Shown: in pieces, positions 13,894 to 21,046 of the stretch
How the letters are laid out: each line of letters starts with the position of its first letter
Numbering within the stretch: the first letter of the stretch is position 1
DNA from: Synechococcales cyanobacterium 340R_concoct_173_sub
Lineage (GTDB): Bacteria > Cyanobacteriota > Cyanobacteriia > Leptolyngbyales > Leptolyngbyaceae
Length of the DNA stretch: 21,046 bases
Assembly (NCBI GenBank): GCA_025354065.1
Contig: JANXNM010000323.1
Location: forward strand, 1-21,046
Reading direction: 5' to 3'
Position numbers and translations under genes: made by a program
The notes under the pieces: model-generated
Databases searched by the model: none
What the model was told of the DNA's origin: nothing
What the model saw: only the letters and a program-made list of their open reading frames with translations

Positions 13894-15087
13894 ATGACAG
13901 AACAACCCCAACAACCCGACAATAACCCTAATTTGGATCCGCCGATGAAGTCCGCTGCTCCGCCTGAGTCCAAATTCTCAGGCTCTAAATTCTCAGGCTC
14001 TAAATTCTCAGAGTCTGCACCGGGGAAACCGAGCGATCGCCGATCATCGTCCACGGTCAATCCTAAGATCGATCCTCGAATCAATGACACTTTACAATCT
14101 GTTCTCGATTGGATTATTCGGACCACAATTCAATTGCGTCCCACAGCTTTGGCGACCCTGAGACTAATTACTACTCAAACTAATCGGTGGATTCAGCAGC
14201 TCGAAACCCAAGAAAGAACAGCCCGCGATCGTAAGGAACCCATCGTACAACCCATTGACTGGACACCCGTTACCCAATTGACCTCTCGGATATGGAGAAC
14301 CATCCGACCGATTTGGGAAAAAACGATCGCGATCGTCAAGCCTCGGCTGCCCCAATCATTCCAAAGCTTGAGCGATCGTACCCTCTCTGGAATTTTTGCG
14401 GGAACATTGTTGTTAGTTCTGTGGTTTTTCTCAGCCTTACCCTCTGGCCAAGCCGCAACTCCACAGCGCAACACTCGGCCCGCGATCGATCGATCGTCAT
14501 ATAACCAGTCGCAGAATGAGTCATCCCGTGAGTCGTACAACGATCGCTCCAATATCGATCGCAGTACAAGTCGTAACTCGCCAACCGATCGCCCATCTGA
14601 AGCGCCTGTTTACCGTGCGTCTAATCGTCCCAAACGTAGCTACGACAGTACATCGGTGCCGATCGTCGATCGTAATATCAGTACTCCCAGCCTACCTCCT
14701 AATCCGCCGATTCCTGAGACGGCGATCGCTCAATCCAACCCTGAAAATCCTGTAAGCCAAAATCCTGTAAGCCAAACCTCCGAAATCCAAAATCCCGAAG
14801 CATCTCGTCGTTTAAAACTACGCCAAAATCTCAACGTCATCGCCGACTCATTAGTAGACCAAGCGATCGTGAGTATCCGTCCCAATGGAAGCAGCCTGAC
14901 GATTACGCTCAGCGATGCCTGGTACCGAAGTTCCGAAGACACCCAAACCAACCTCACCAATAGCCTTCTGGTCACAACCCAAGGTCAAGGCTATAGCAAC
15001 CTTAGGCTCGAAGACACCGAAGGCAGCCTCGTTGCCCGCAATCCTGTCGTTGGCGAAGGGATGATTATTCTTCAGCGCGCACGATAA
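13894..15087 (+). CDS. Single-pass membrane protein with disordered linker, conserved C-terminal domain
   Basis: The protein has 397 residues from the ATG at 13894 (MTEQPQQPDN); the frame extends six codons further only to a TTG. The N-terminal 60 residues are Pro/Ser-rich with a threefold SKFSG repeat. Residues 65-160 are helical and basic, one membrane segment lies at about 164-184, and a Ser/Arg/Asn-rich disordered stretch (about 190-300) follows. The last 95 residues look folded (SRRLKLRQNLNVIADSLVDQ ... VSIRPNGSSLTITLSDAWY ... EGMIILQRAR). That tail resembles domains at the ends of other cyanobacterial membrane proteins, but I cannot name a family. It probably sits in the plasma or thylakoid membrane with the C-terminal domain outside the cytoplasm. 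HIP1-type GATCG motifs are unusually dense in the linker. Confidence 0.8.
   Translation: MTEQPQQPDNNPNLDPPMKSAAPPESKFSGSKFSGSKFSESAPGKPSDRRSSSTVNPKIDPRINDTLQSVLDWIIRTTIQLRPTALATLRLITTQTNRWIQQLETQERTARDRKEPIVQPIDWTPVTQLTSRIWRTIRPIWEKTIAIVKPRLPQSFQSLSDRTLSGIFAGTLLLVLWFFSALPSGQAATPQRNTRPAIDRSSYNQSQNESSRESYNDRSNIDRSTSRNSPTDRPSEAPVYRASNRPKRSYDSTSVPIVDRNISTPSLPPNPPIPETAIAQSNPENPVSQNPVSQTSEIQNPEASRRLKLRQNLNVIADSLVDQAIVSIRPNGSSLTITLSDAWYRSSEDTQTNLTNSLLVTTQGQGYSNLRLEDTEGSLVARNPVVGEGMIILQRAR
13969..14013. repeat. 15-bp tandem repeat, three copies
   Basis: tctaaattctcaggc and two near-identical units lie in tandem (13969-13983, 13984-13998, 13999-14013). They encode SKFSG, SKFSG, SKFSE in the membrane-protein gene. 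Confidence 0.95.
14746..14775. repeat. 15-bp perfect tandem duplication
   Basis: aatcctgtaagccaa occurs twice in tandem and encodes NPVSQNPVSQ in the disordered linker of the same membrane protein. Confidence 0.95.
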
Positions 15088-15195
15088 AAACCAATTTTTA
15101 GTATGGATAGAGTTTTCCTAGTAGGAACGATCGCACTAGTAGGTCTATCGGAATTCAGAGCAAAAGCGTAGTAATACTTAGAGACACCACCCGTT

Positions 15196-16050
15196 ATGAC
15201 TCCAGAAGCGACTCTCCTAGAGCAAGCAAAAGCAATTAAGCTACTTATTCTTGATATTGATGGCACCATTGCGGGCCGATCGAACCAAATTTCTCAACCC
15301 GTCCTAGACGCGATCGCCGCCGTCCAACTCAGAGGCATTCAGGTCGCTATCGCCACGGGCCGCATGTATAAGTCTGCCCAGCGATTTCATAGGGCAGTCA
15401 AATCTACCTTGCCGTTACTCGCTTATCAGGGAGCCTGGATTCAGGAACCTGGTCAACCACGTCTTCGCCATTGCCAACTCCAACCCGAACTCGCCCTGCA
15501 AGTCTTGGACTACTATGAGCAACCGCATCTACGCGATCGTCTCTCGGTCCATTTTTACATAGACGATCGACTTCATCTAAGAGAGCTGTCGGCAGATAGT
15601 CAAAACTACTGCGATCGTTGTGAAACCAAACCTACGATCGTTGGTGATTTTCGGGCGATTCTTTCCAAAGATGCTCTCCCAACTAAAATTCTAGCGATTA
15701 GCTACGACGAAGAGCTAGTTCAAACTTGTTTAAATGACCTGCGCGATCGTCACCATCTTGAAGACCTCTACCTCACTACCTCCGTACCACATTTTCTAGA
15801 AGCGGCCCATCCCCAATCCAATAAAGGATCTGCGGTAAAATATTTAGCTGAAGAAATTCTAGACCTGTCCCCTCATCAAGTTATGGCGATCGGGGACAAC
15901 TGTAATGATTTAGAAATGTTGGCCTACGCAGGCATCGGAGTCGCTATGAGTGGTGGACCGACTATTGTTCAATCCTCCGCTGATTGGGTGGCTCCCCATG
16001 TGGATGAAGACGGTGTGGCTCAAGTACTTCAACGGTTTTTGGTGTGGTGA
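15196..16050 (+). CDS. Cof-type HAD-superfamily phosphatase (subfamily IIB)
   Basis: The protein has 284 residues with all four HAD motifs: LILDIDGTI (nucleophile Asp20, acid Asp22), ATGR (53-56, Thr54), Lys210 in the HPQSNKGSA stretch and GDNCNDLEML (Asp234, Asp238). The insert between motifs II and III is the alpha/beta cap of subfamily IIB. Such enzymes dephosphorylate small sugar or nucleotide phosphates in the cytoplasm, and substrate specificity cannot be read from sequence. The ATG at 15196 lies 108 bp after the membrane-protein gene on the same strand; that gap has no obvious terminator, so they may be co-transcribed. A strong terminator follows at 16104. Confidence 0.93.
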   Translation: MTPEATLLEQAKAIKLLILDIDGTIAGRSNQISQPVLDAIAAVQLRGIQVAIATGRMYKSAQRFHRAVKSTLPLLAYQGAWIQEPGQPRLRHCQLQPELALQVLDYYEQPHLRDRLSVHFYIDDRLHLRELSADSQNYCDRCETKPTIVGDFRAILSKDALPTKILAISYDEELVQTCLNDLRDRHHLEDLYLTTSVPHFLEAAHPQSNKGSAVKYLAEEILDLSPHQVMAIGDNCNDLEMLAYAGIGVAMSGGPTIVQSSADWVAPHVDEDGVAQVLQRFLVW

Positions 16051-16103
16051 GTTCTTGAATAAGGAGCAGTCTAAAACTCAGATTGCTTTAAAAAATTTGC
16101 ATA

Positions 16104-16150
16104 GAAAAAGGCACCGACGACTGACCGTGTTTCGTCTCGGTGCCTTTTTC
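16104..16150. terminator. Strong bidirectional terminator
   Basis: gaaaaaggcaccga (16104-16117) pairs with tcggtgcctttttc (16137-16150), a perfect 14-bp stem with A-run and T-run arms. It ends the HAD gene on the plus strand and can serve the converging ArgRS-like gene on the minus strand. Confidence 0.92.
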
Positions 16151-16269
16151 TTAGTTCGCTCCTCACACCCCTTTAATATATAGAACGAATCCAGATTTGT
16201 CATCCCTCTTCCTGCAAAAAATCTATAGTAATTACTTATCAATGCAGTTCGGTCCCGTTTCAATTAGCC

Positions 16270-17055
16270 TCATGAGTGCATCTCAATATGGCTACAACGG
16301 GCGAGCAGTGCTTGAAGCCAGCCCAACAACCGATAAAAAAGATGGCAGTCGGATTCAGATAGATGGGGATTAAATATCGGCATCTGTCCATGAACTTGAT
16401 CAAAACATTGACAAATCTGATGAATCTCTCGTTGCAATGTTATCCCCATTAATGGTCGCAGAGGATCATCTAGGCGATCTAACAGATGAATCAGGGCTTC
16501 AAGTAGGGTTTGGGCTGATTCAGGCATGGGCTGATCTAGATCTAGATCTCTGCTTTTTAGATCTACTTTGCTTTTTAGGTCTAATAGCTTGTGTTTTGAT
16601 CGGATCGATCGGATCGATCGGCATCGAGCATGGGTCTGCCATAAACAAAAAGGTATCAATGGATTCAATGACATCGACAGGTCTTCCGCAAAGATCCGAT
16701 CTAATGTTTCATAAAGGGAACGGGTCTCCCAAGTTAATATAATCAATCCAACATTTCCCACACTTAATCGGGGAACTCCAGAGCCTGCACCCTCACAGAT
16801 GATTTGAACAATTGTCTCCAAAGGCTGACCTAGACGTGCTGATAGCATTAAAGATATTGCGGATTGATACCGTAAGGGAGTGACACCTGGCAACCGTTTT
16901 AAGGGAATATTTATTCGGGAAAGTACGGGGAGTTCATCCCATTCGATCGGCCAAATTGGAGAAATAGTCTCAGTAATATCCCCAAGGTCTCCCTGAGGAT
17001 AGATTGCACGGTAAAGGCGAAACTGTGAGAATATACGTAGGCTACTAGTATCCAT
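16270..17055 (-). CDS. Arginyl-tRNA-synthetase-like protein lacking the catalytic domain
   Basis: The protein has 261 residues. Residues about 50-125 (VTPLRYQSAISLMLSARLGQ ... VGNVGLIILTWETRSLYETL) follow the pattern of the ArgRS N-terminal additional domain, where one expects YQ..A..LA...GK and then a GFINF.L-type strand. From residue 138, LWQTHARCRSI matches the YAHARI.S. motif that opens the ArgRS anticodon-binding (DALR) domain, and the helices to the C-terminus fit that all-helical fold. The 250-plus-residue catalytic Rossmann domain with HIGH and KMSK motifs is missing, so the protein cannot charge tRNA. The linker at 140-175 is low complexity, encoded by short DNA repeats. It may bind tRNA or have been repurposed; this is inference. 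It diverges from a Crp/Fnr-type regulator across 70 bp. The family assignment is from pattern, not alignment. Confidence 0.75.
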   Translation of the reverse strand: MDTSSLRIFSQFRLYRAIYPQGDLGDITETISPIWPIEWDELPVLSRINIPLKRLPGVTPLRYQSAISLMLSARLGQPLETIVQIICEGAGSGVPRLSVGNVGLIILTWETRSLYETLDRIFAEDLSMSLNPLIPFCLWQTHARCRSIRSIRSKHKLLDLKSKVDLKSRDLDLDQPMPESAQTLLEALIHLLDRLDDPLRPLMGITLQREIHQICQCFDQVHGQMPIFNPHLSESDCHLFYRLLGWLQALLARCSHIEMHS

Positions 17056-17085
17056 TAATGTTAGTTTAACTATTGAACGTTTGCT

Positions 17086-17096
17086 ACGACTGTCGT
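17086..17096. promoter_or_regulatory. Small inverted repeat in the divergent promoter region
   Basis: ACGAC-T-GTCGT lies in the 70-bp gap between the ArgRS-like gene (minus) and the Crp/Fnr gene (plus). It could be an operator read by both, but 5-bp arms are short and it does not match a known Crp or NtcA site. Confidence 0.2.
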
Positions 17097-17125
17097 TGTG
17101 CCATAGGGCAATTCCAATCCTCCAT

Positions 17126-17848
17126 ATGAATCCAGATATGTATTCAGCCGCATCTCAATCCGACAATTCTCGCCCGTTTCTGACGTGGCAGCGCATCATC
17201 GATTGGGCACAGGAGCACTACCGATGTCGTACCTTCAGCAAAGATGAGAAAATTGTTACCCGTCCCGGTTTGCTCTACTTGGTTCAGCGCGGAGCTGTTC
17301 GGCTAGTGGGAACCGCACAAGTGAGTTCAGCCGCAGGACCACGGGCCGCTCGGATGCCTCCAGAAGAAGCATTTTTAGGATTTGTTGGTGCTGGTCAACC
17401 CTTTGAAGTCATCGCCCAATCGCCTTTTACGCTTGAGAGCTATGCTCATGTTGATCAGACATCGGTAGTGTGGCTGTACTGGCATGACTTAGAGAATTGG
17501 CCTCATTTTCGTCGAGAAGTGTTAGATGCCTTTCGCTATCAGCACCAACGTAAGCTTCTCTGGCTCAGCACCCTAGGCCAACGTCGCACGATCGATCGTT
17601 TGTTAGGATTTTTGACATTATTAATTGAGGAATACGGCGAACCTACGGAAGATGGCTATTGCCTGCCATTTCCCTTGACTCATGCTCAAATTGGTAGCGC
17701 GATCGGCTCAACTCGTGTCACTGTGACTCGTCTTATGGGTAAATTGCGTCAAAAAGGAATGATCAAGACCCAAGGTGACAATTTACTTTGCCTTCCCACT
17801 GGTTCCGCAGGTCGCGAGCTAAATCTGCCGCAGCGAGATCTAGCTTAA
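17126..17848 (+). CDS. Crp/Fnr-family transcription regulator, NtcA-like DNA-binding domain
   Basis: The protein has 240 residues from the ATG at 17126; another ATG lies four codons on, and the frame extends upstream only to a TTG. Residues about 35-120 form a cyclic-nucleotide-binding-type beta roll, but the phosphate-binding cassette (GE..RSA) of cAMP-binding members is absent. A long dimer helix (about 127-150) leads to a winged helix with PFPLTHAQIGSAIGSTRVTV (181-200) and TRLMGKLRQKGMI. The recognition helix IGSTRVTVTRL is the same as in NtcA, so it may recognise GTA-N8-TAC-like sites. The N-terminal half is unlike NtcA, so this is a separate paralogue. It is divergent from the ArgRS-like gene. 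Confidence 0.9.
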   Translation: MNPDMYSAASQSDNSRPFLTWQRIIDWAQEHYRCRTFSKDEKIVTRPGLLYLVQRGAVRLVGTAQVSSAAGPRAARMPPEEAFLGFVGAGQPFEVIAQSPFTLESYAHVDQTSVVWLYWHDLENWPHFRREVLDAFRYQHQRKLLWLSTLGQRRTIDRLLGFLTLLIEEYGEPTEDGYCLPFPLTHAQIGSAIGSTRVTVTRLMGKLRQKGMIKTQGDNLLCLPTGSAGRELNLPQRDLA

Positions 17849-17865
17849 CCTTATCTGTTTAGTAG

Positions 17866-18687
17866 TTAGTTCAGTGATAAGCGATGGATCCACATGTGGT
17901 CATTGCCTTCTGGTGAGCAAGTGCCTTGAATCAATGTATTGCTGTAATGTAATTCCTCGCCGTATGGACCTTCTTCATAGCCATAGGAATGCCATTCCCC
18001 GAACGGATCGTTGATAATAAAGCCTGTGGAATCGTAGCCAAGAACTGTCACAATGTGGCCAAAACTGGTGAAGTAACCGTGGATGATACAGGGTTTTCCT
18101 TCGGCGATCGCTTTACGAATATCTCCCTGACTGCCTCGTAATGTTAGATCGTTTTTTAAACCATAGGCGCGGGCCATTGTTGCCAAATCGCCGGGATCGT
18201 GGCGACTGAGATTCTGGTCAATCATGTAGCGATAGAGTTCATCTTCTAACTGGACTGCATTGGTCTTTTTACGAATTTTGAAATAGTCCATCACCATTGC
18301 AAAACAGGTCACATTACAAGCTCCCCGTGGGTTTTCCGCATTGTTGAGTTGATAGTGATAGGGCACGCTAAGTTTTTTGCTTACGGGCAAACGGATAGCA
18401 GCAGGATTGGGAAGCGTGATTTTTGGCTCAGCCGGGGGCGTAGCTGCATTACCCCGACTGTCGATCAGTTGAATGTGGGGGGTGAAGACGTACCAGGTAT
18501 TCCGGGCTGGATTTCCGAGGAACTGATCAACTAGTGCGACTTTCCAATGAAACTTGCCTGCTGGTTTCCAGGAGTGGATTTCAAAACTTCGGCCCGATCG
18601 AACAGCTACCTTATCTTTCGCAGCAAGCTGACTTGAGTCCACCGCAAATTGTTTAAAAATAGTGTCTTGTTTAACAACGAGTTTCAT
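17866..18687 (-). CDS. C39-like cysteine peptidase with N-terminal SH3-like region
   Basis: The protein has 273 residues. Residues about 1-75 (VRSGRSFEIHSWKPAGKFHW) look like a small beta-rich module. From about 105 it is a papain-fold C39_2-type domain: VPYHYQLNNAENPRGACNVT with nucleophile Cys124, then AMVMDYF; His211 in SFGHIVTVLGYD; and Asp227 in INDPFGEW. The triad is complete, so an active peptidase or amidase is likely. There is no signal peptide or membrane segment, and no ABC-transporter domain as in bacteriocin-processing C39 peptidases. The ATG at 18687 gives a family-like start. It diverges from the 5-formyl-THF cyclo-ligase gene; nothing nearby suggests a substrate. Its stop lies 17 bp from that of the converging Crp/Fnr gene, leaving no room for a terminator between them. 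Confidence 0.85.
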   Translation of the reverse strand: MKLVVKQDTIFKQFAVDSSQLAAKDKVAVRSGRSFEIHSWKPAGKFHWKVALVDQFLGNPARNTWYVFTPHIQLIDSRGNAATPPAEPKITLPNPAAIRLPVSKKLSVPYHYQLNNAENPRGACNVTCFAMVMDYFKIRKKTNAVQLEDELYRYMIDQNLSRHDPGDLATMARAYGLKNDLTLRGSQGDIRKAIAEGKPCIIHGYFTSFGHIVTVLGYDSTGFIINDPFGEWHSYGYEEGPYGEELHYSNTLIQGTCSPEGNDHMWIHRLSLN

Positions 18688-18807
18688 GGCAAGGCGTAAG
18701 TAAAGAATATTGAGTAAGGAATAAAGACGGATTTAACGCCGCCGTAGATATTGTATCCATCTCACCAAACGATCGATCATTTATCAGCACTATGGTATGG
18801 GTAAAGT

Positions 18808-19389
18808 ATGAATAAAGCTCTTCTTCGTAAAGACCTTCTGCGCCATCGAGTTGCAATGAATTCAACAGATTGGGCCGATCGTAATGCTTTAATATGTCAA
18901 AATATTTTACAAAATCTTCCATCGCTCCAGCCCCATTTATCAGTTCTCGCTTACTTCAGTATTCGCCAAGAACCCGATTTGTCGAATCTCTGGCTGCCGT
19001 TACGATCGCGCTCTATTCCATTCGGTGTTCCGCGTTGCGTAGACAATCAACTGATCTGGCACCGTTGGGAACCAGAAAATAAGCTAGTAGTGGGTGCATT
19101 CGGTATTTTAGAACCTGAAGCAAAAGCGCCCAGGCTTCAGGCTCAAGCTGTCGGGGTGATATTGGTGCCTTGTGTAGGATGCGATCGGAGGGGGAACCGA
19201 ATTGGCTATGGCGGTGGGTTTTACGATCGATTATTGGCACAGGCTGAATGGCGATCGATACCTACCGTAGGAGTAACGTTTGACTTTGGAGTCGTCGAAA
19301 GCTTTGAAGCGGATGAATGGGATCAGCCATTGGATTATATTTGTACAGAGACGAATTGGATTGTCTGTAACGAATTGGATTGCCTGTAG
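18808..19389 (+). CDS. 5-formyltetrahydrofolate cyclo-ligase
   Basis: The protein has 193 residues. It begins MNKALLRKDLLRHRVAM, the family's basic ATP-binding N-terminus. It contains FSIRQEPDLSNLW and the nucleotide/folate signature VPCVGCDRRGNRIGYGGGFY (120-139) followed by DRLL. The enzyme uses ATP to convert 5-formyl-THF to 5,10-methenyl-THF, recovering folate from this inhibitory form. The length is normal. The last codons are changed by a 19-bp tandem duplication (19351-19388), so the protein ends TNWIVCNELDCL; without it the frame would end TNWIACS. Downstream comB starts 121 bp later on the same strand. The ATG at 18808 is the family start. Confidence 0.94.
   Translation: MNKALLRKDLLRHRVAMNSTDWADRNALICQNILQNLPSLQPHLSVLAYFSIRQEPDLSNLWLPLRSRSIPFGVPRCVDNQLIWHRWEPENKLVVGAFGILEPEAKAPRLQAQAVGVILVPCVGCDRRGNRIGYGGGFYDRLLAQAEWRSIPTVGVTFDFGVVESFEADEWDQPLDYICTETNWIVCNELDCL
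19351..19388. repeat. 19-bp tandem duplication at the 3' end of the cyclo-ligase gene
   Basis: Copies at 19351-19369 and 19370-19388 differ at one base (ttgtctgta versus ttgcctgta). Since 19 is not a multiple of 3, the duplication shifted the frame and created a new stop. Confidence 0.95.
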
Positions 19390-19510
19390 CTGATGGCAAC
19401 TAGTGGAGAAATGTTATGCATGGGTTACGTATATCGACTATTGTGTAGGACAAACTCAGGTCTATGAGTAGTCATTATTTTTATCAGGAATTCCTAATTT
19501 TACCGACATC

Positions 19511-20248
19511 ATGAAGCTATTCGTTTACCATACGCCCGAGCAAACGCCTGCTATTAATACTGCTGATTGTTCAATTGTGATCGATGTCCTGCGCGCTACG
19601 ACAACGATCGTGACCGCTTTGAATGTAGGGGCTGAAGCAGTCCAAGTTTTTAGCGATTTTGAAGCATTGATGACGGTCAGCGAGAATTGGGATTCGGCGA
19701 AGCGGATTCGGGCTGGAGAACGGGGGGGAAGCAAGGTTGAGGGATTTGATTTTGGGAATTCGCCCTTAGAGTGTACGGCAGAAGGCATGGCGGGTAAGCG
19801 TCTTTTTGTAAGTACGACTAACGGGACTCGGGCATTTCAGCGTGTACAGGATTCCAAGACTGTTCTGGGTGCTGCGCTGATCAATCGTCATGAAGTGGTG
19901 AAGTATTTAGTGAAAACTAAGCCTGAAACGATTTGGATTGTGGGCGCGGGTTGGGAAGGCAGCTATGCATTAGAAGATACGGTGTGTGCGGGGGCAATCG
20001 CTCATTTGCTAATAGATAAGTTAGGGGTGTCATTGTCTGATATTGCAGGAAATGATGAGACGATCGCAGCAATAGCCTTATACCAAACTTGGCAGAATAA
20101 TTTATTAGAATTGTTGAATCATGCTAGTCATGGTCAGCGATTGCTTCGATTGAATTGCCAGGAAGATATGACCTATTGTGCGACGCTGGATTCAGTGAAT
20201 TGTTTGCCGATTCAGCGTGAGAAGAGTGTTCTAGTGGCGCGAGTTTAG
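19511..20248 (+). CDS. comB: 2-phosphosulfolactate phosphatase family protein (ComB)
   Basis: The 245-residue protein is full length and has the family's conserved blocks: [18 protein letters not shown] (20-37), [27 protein letters not shown] and [20 protein letters not shown]. In methanogens ComB removes phosphate from 2-phosphosulfolactate on the way to coenzyme M. Cyanobacteria widely keep the gene although they do not make coenzyme M by that route, so its substrate here is uncertain. No comA, comC or other sulfolactate gene is visible nearby. It is a cytoplasmic Mg-dependent enzyme. The ATG at 19511 is the family start, with only a weak Shine-Dalgarno. Confidence 0.92.
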   Translation: MKLFVYHTPEQTPAINTADCSIVIDVLRATTTIVTALNVGAEAVQVFSDFEALMTVSENWDSAKRIRAGERGGSKVEGFDFGNSPLECTAEGMAGKRLFVSTTNGTRAFQRVQDSKTVLGAALINRHEVVKYLVKTKPETIWIVGAGWEGSYALEDTVCAGAIAHLLIDKLGVSLSDIAGNDETIAAIALYQTWQNNLLELLNHASHGQRLLRLNCQEDMTYCATLDSVNCLPIQREKSVLVARV

Positions 20249-20284
20249 ATTGGTTTGAGAAATTCTGTTGAATGAATCCGATTG

Positions 20285-20327
20285 ATTTACGATCGATGTA
20301 AAAAAAATTATAAAAACGATCGTAAAT
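20285..20327. repeat. 11-bp perfect inverted repeat before the pseudouridine-synthase gene
   Basis: atttacgatcg (20285-20295) and cgatcgtaaat (20317-20327) flank a 21-nt A-rich loop and end two bases before the start codon at 20330. It could be a terminator for comB or a hairpin over the ribosome-binding region of the next gene. Confidence 0.7.
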
Positions 20328-20329
20328 TA

Positions 20330-21046
20330 ATGGATTCTATTGTAAATGAGCAAAAACTATTGCAACAGCTTGAAGCATTAAAGCAAGAACTAATAGGCCT
20401 TCGATATCTGCCGGAACGTCAATATTTAAAAGATCTCTCTCAAGCGTTTTTAGACCAATGGCAAGATCTTCAAAAACAACAGAAAATCAATAAACAAATC
20501 AGAGATTTATCCCGATCGCAATCCCCAAAAAACGATTTGATTCTTCAACTCAATCAAGAAAGTCAACAGGAAGGTTTCGATCGGCGTAACTTTAAATATG
20601 CCCGAGATCAAACGTTAGAACCGCTAGTAACCAGGCTTCTGAATGCCGATCGTCGTATTCAAGAAATTAAACAAGAACGTAAAATCCTATCTGAACAACT
20701 CCGAAACTATCTACAGAATTGTCCACTGCGCCCACCTGCTATACCGTTGACGATCCTTTACGAAGATGATCGTCTTATCGCGATCGACAAACCCGCCGGA
20801 CTTCTTTCAGTGCCGGGTAGAGCCAGCGATCGGCAAGAGAGTGTTTTGAGATATTTAAAACAGAGCTATGATACGATCGCAGCTATTCATCGCTTGGATC
20901 AAGACACCTCTGGAATTTTATTGTTTGCGAAAGATCTGCTCACCCACCGAACTCTCCAACAACAATTTGCGCAGCACCGCGTCAAAAAAGTCTACGAAGC
21001 AATTCTCGAAAATTCGTGCGATCGGCTGTCTAAAATAATCTCTGGA
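20330..21046 (+). CDS. RluA-family pseudouridine synthase with N-terminal coiled coil (C-terminus off the right edge)
   Basis: 239 codons are visible from the ATG at 20330; an in-frame TGA at 20273 rules out a much longer start. Residues 1-130 are a charged, Gln/Lys-rich helical region, probably a coiled coil (LLQQLEALKQELIGLRYLPE ... RRIQEIKQERKILSEQL). The catalytic domain starts near 140: ILYEDDRLIAIDKPAGLLSV, then the active-site motif HRLDQDTSGILLFAKD with catalytic Asp190. RluA enzymes isomerise uridine to pseudouridine in rRNA or tRNA; the target here is unknown. The coiled-coil half occurs in many cyanobacterial RluA proteins, but there it is normally separated from the catalytic part by an extra domain that is absent here. 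An inverted repeat abuts the start codon. Confidence 0.9.
   Translation, partial: MDSIVNEQKLLQQLEALKQELIGLRYLPERQYLKDLSQAFLDQWQDLQKQQKINKQIRDLSRSQSPKNDLILQLNQESQQEGFDRRNFKYARDQTLEPLVTRLLNADRRIQEIKQERKILSEQLRNYLQNCPLRPPAIPLTILYEDDRLIAIDKPAGLLSVPGRASDRQESVLRYLKQSYDTIAAIHRLDQDTSGILLFAKDLLTHRTLQQQFAQHRVKKVYEAILENSCDRLSKIISG

Noticed and set aside
16596..16620. Run of gatcggatcgatcgg considered as an operator or origin element
   Set aside because: It lies inside a coding region and encodes the RSIRSI linker; GATCG motifs are common throughout this genome.

Overview
The window reads as ordinary chromosome of a cyanobacterium. CGATCG and the HIP1 octamer GCGATCGC are scattered through genes and spacers. 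The gene set includes NdhS of the photosynthetic NDH-1 complex, plant-type IspH, a chlorophyll-dephytylase-like hydrolase, a VTE6-like DUF92 protein, a GuaB3-type IMP dehydrogenase and the cyanobacterial small RNA Yfr1. I see no tRNA, rRNA, CRISPR array, transposase or prophage gene. I cannot name the genus.

Layout. Bases 1-2454 (minus) hold the N-terminal 818 codons of a CHAT-domain/TPR membrane protein that runs off the left edge. ndhS and a HAS-barrel gene follow on the plus strand (2728-3575), joined by a TAATG overlap. The spacer 3576-4155 carries only the last codons of a decayed DUF4114 gene, with its terminator still in place. Bases 4156-6329 (minus) hold an alpha/beta hydrolase followed by ispH. 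rpmF (L32) lies at 6588-6767 (plus), behind a possible 44-codon leader ORF. Bases 6879-9835 (minus) hold a VOC-DUF952 fusion, a small exported protein, the DUF92/VTE6-like protein and a zinc-ribbon membrane protein. Bases 10016-11919 (minus) hold trxA, yfr1 and guaB3. A two-repeat cyanobacterial protein (plus) then converges on a Tat-exported purple-acid-phosphatase-like enzyme (minus). A membrane protein and a Cof-type HAD phosphatase occupy 13894-16050 (plus). At 16270-17848 a protein that looks like arginyl-tRNA synthetase without its catalytic domain diverges from an NtcA-like Crp/Fnr regulator. The right end holds a C39-like peptidase (minus), 5-formyl-THF cyclo-ligase, a ComB-family phosphatase and the start of an RluA-type pseudouridine synthase (plus).

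Most genes are housekeeping, and neighbours share only loose themes. One is isoprenoid and phytol supply (ispH, dephytylase-like hydrolase, DUF92). Another is the known guaB-yfr1-trxA arrangement. The most unusual items are the ArgRS-derived protein beside a regulator, the VOC-DUF952 fusion, the DUF4114 relic with its terminator, and a recurring pattern of perfect or near-perfect short tandem duplications (often exactly 15 bp, in frame) in several unrelated genes.
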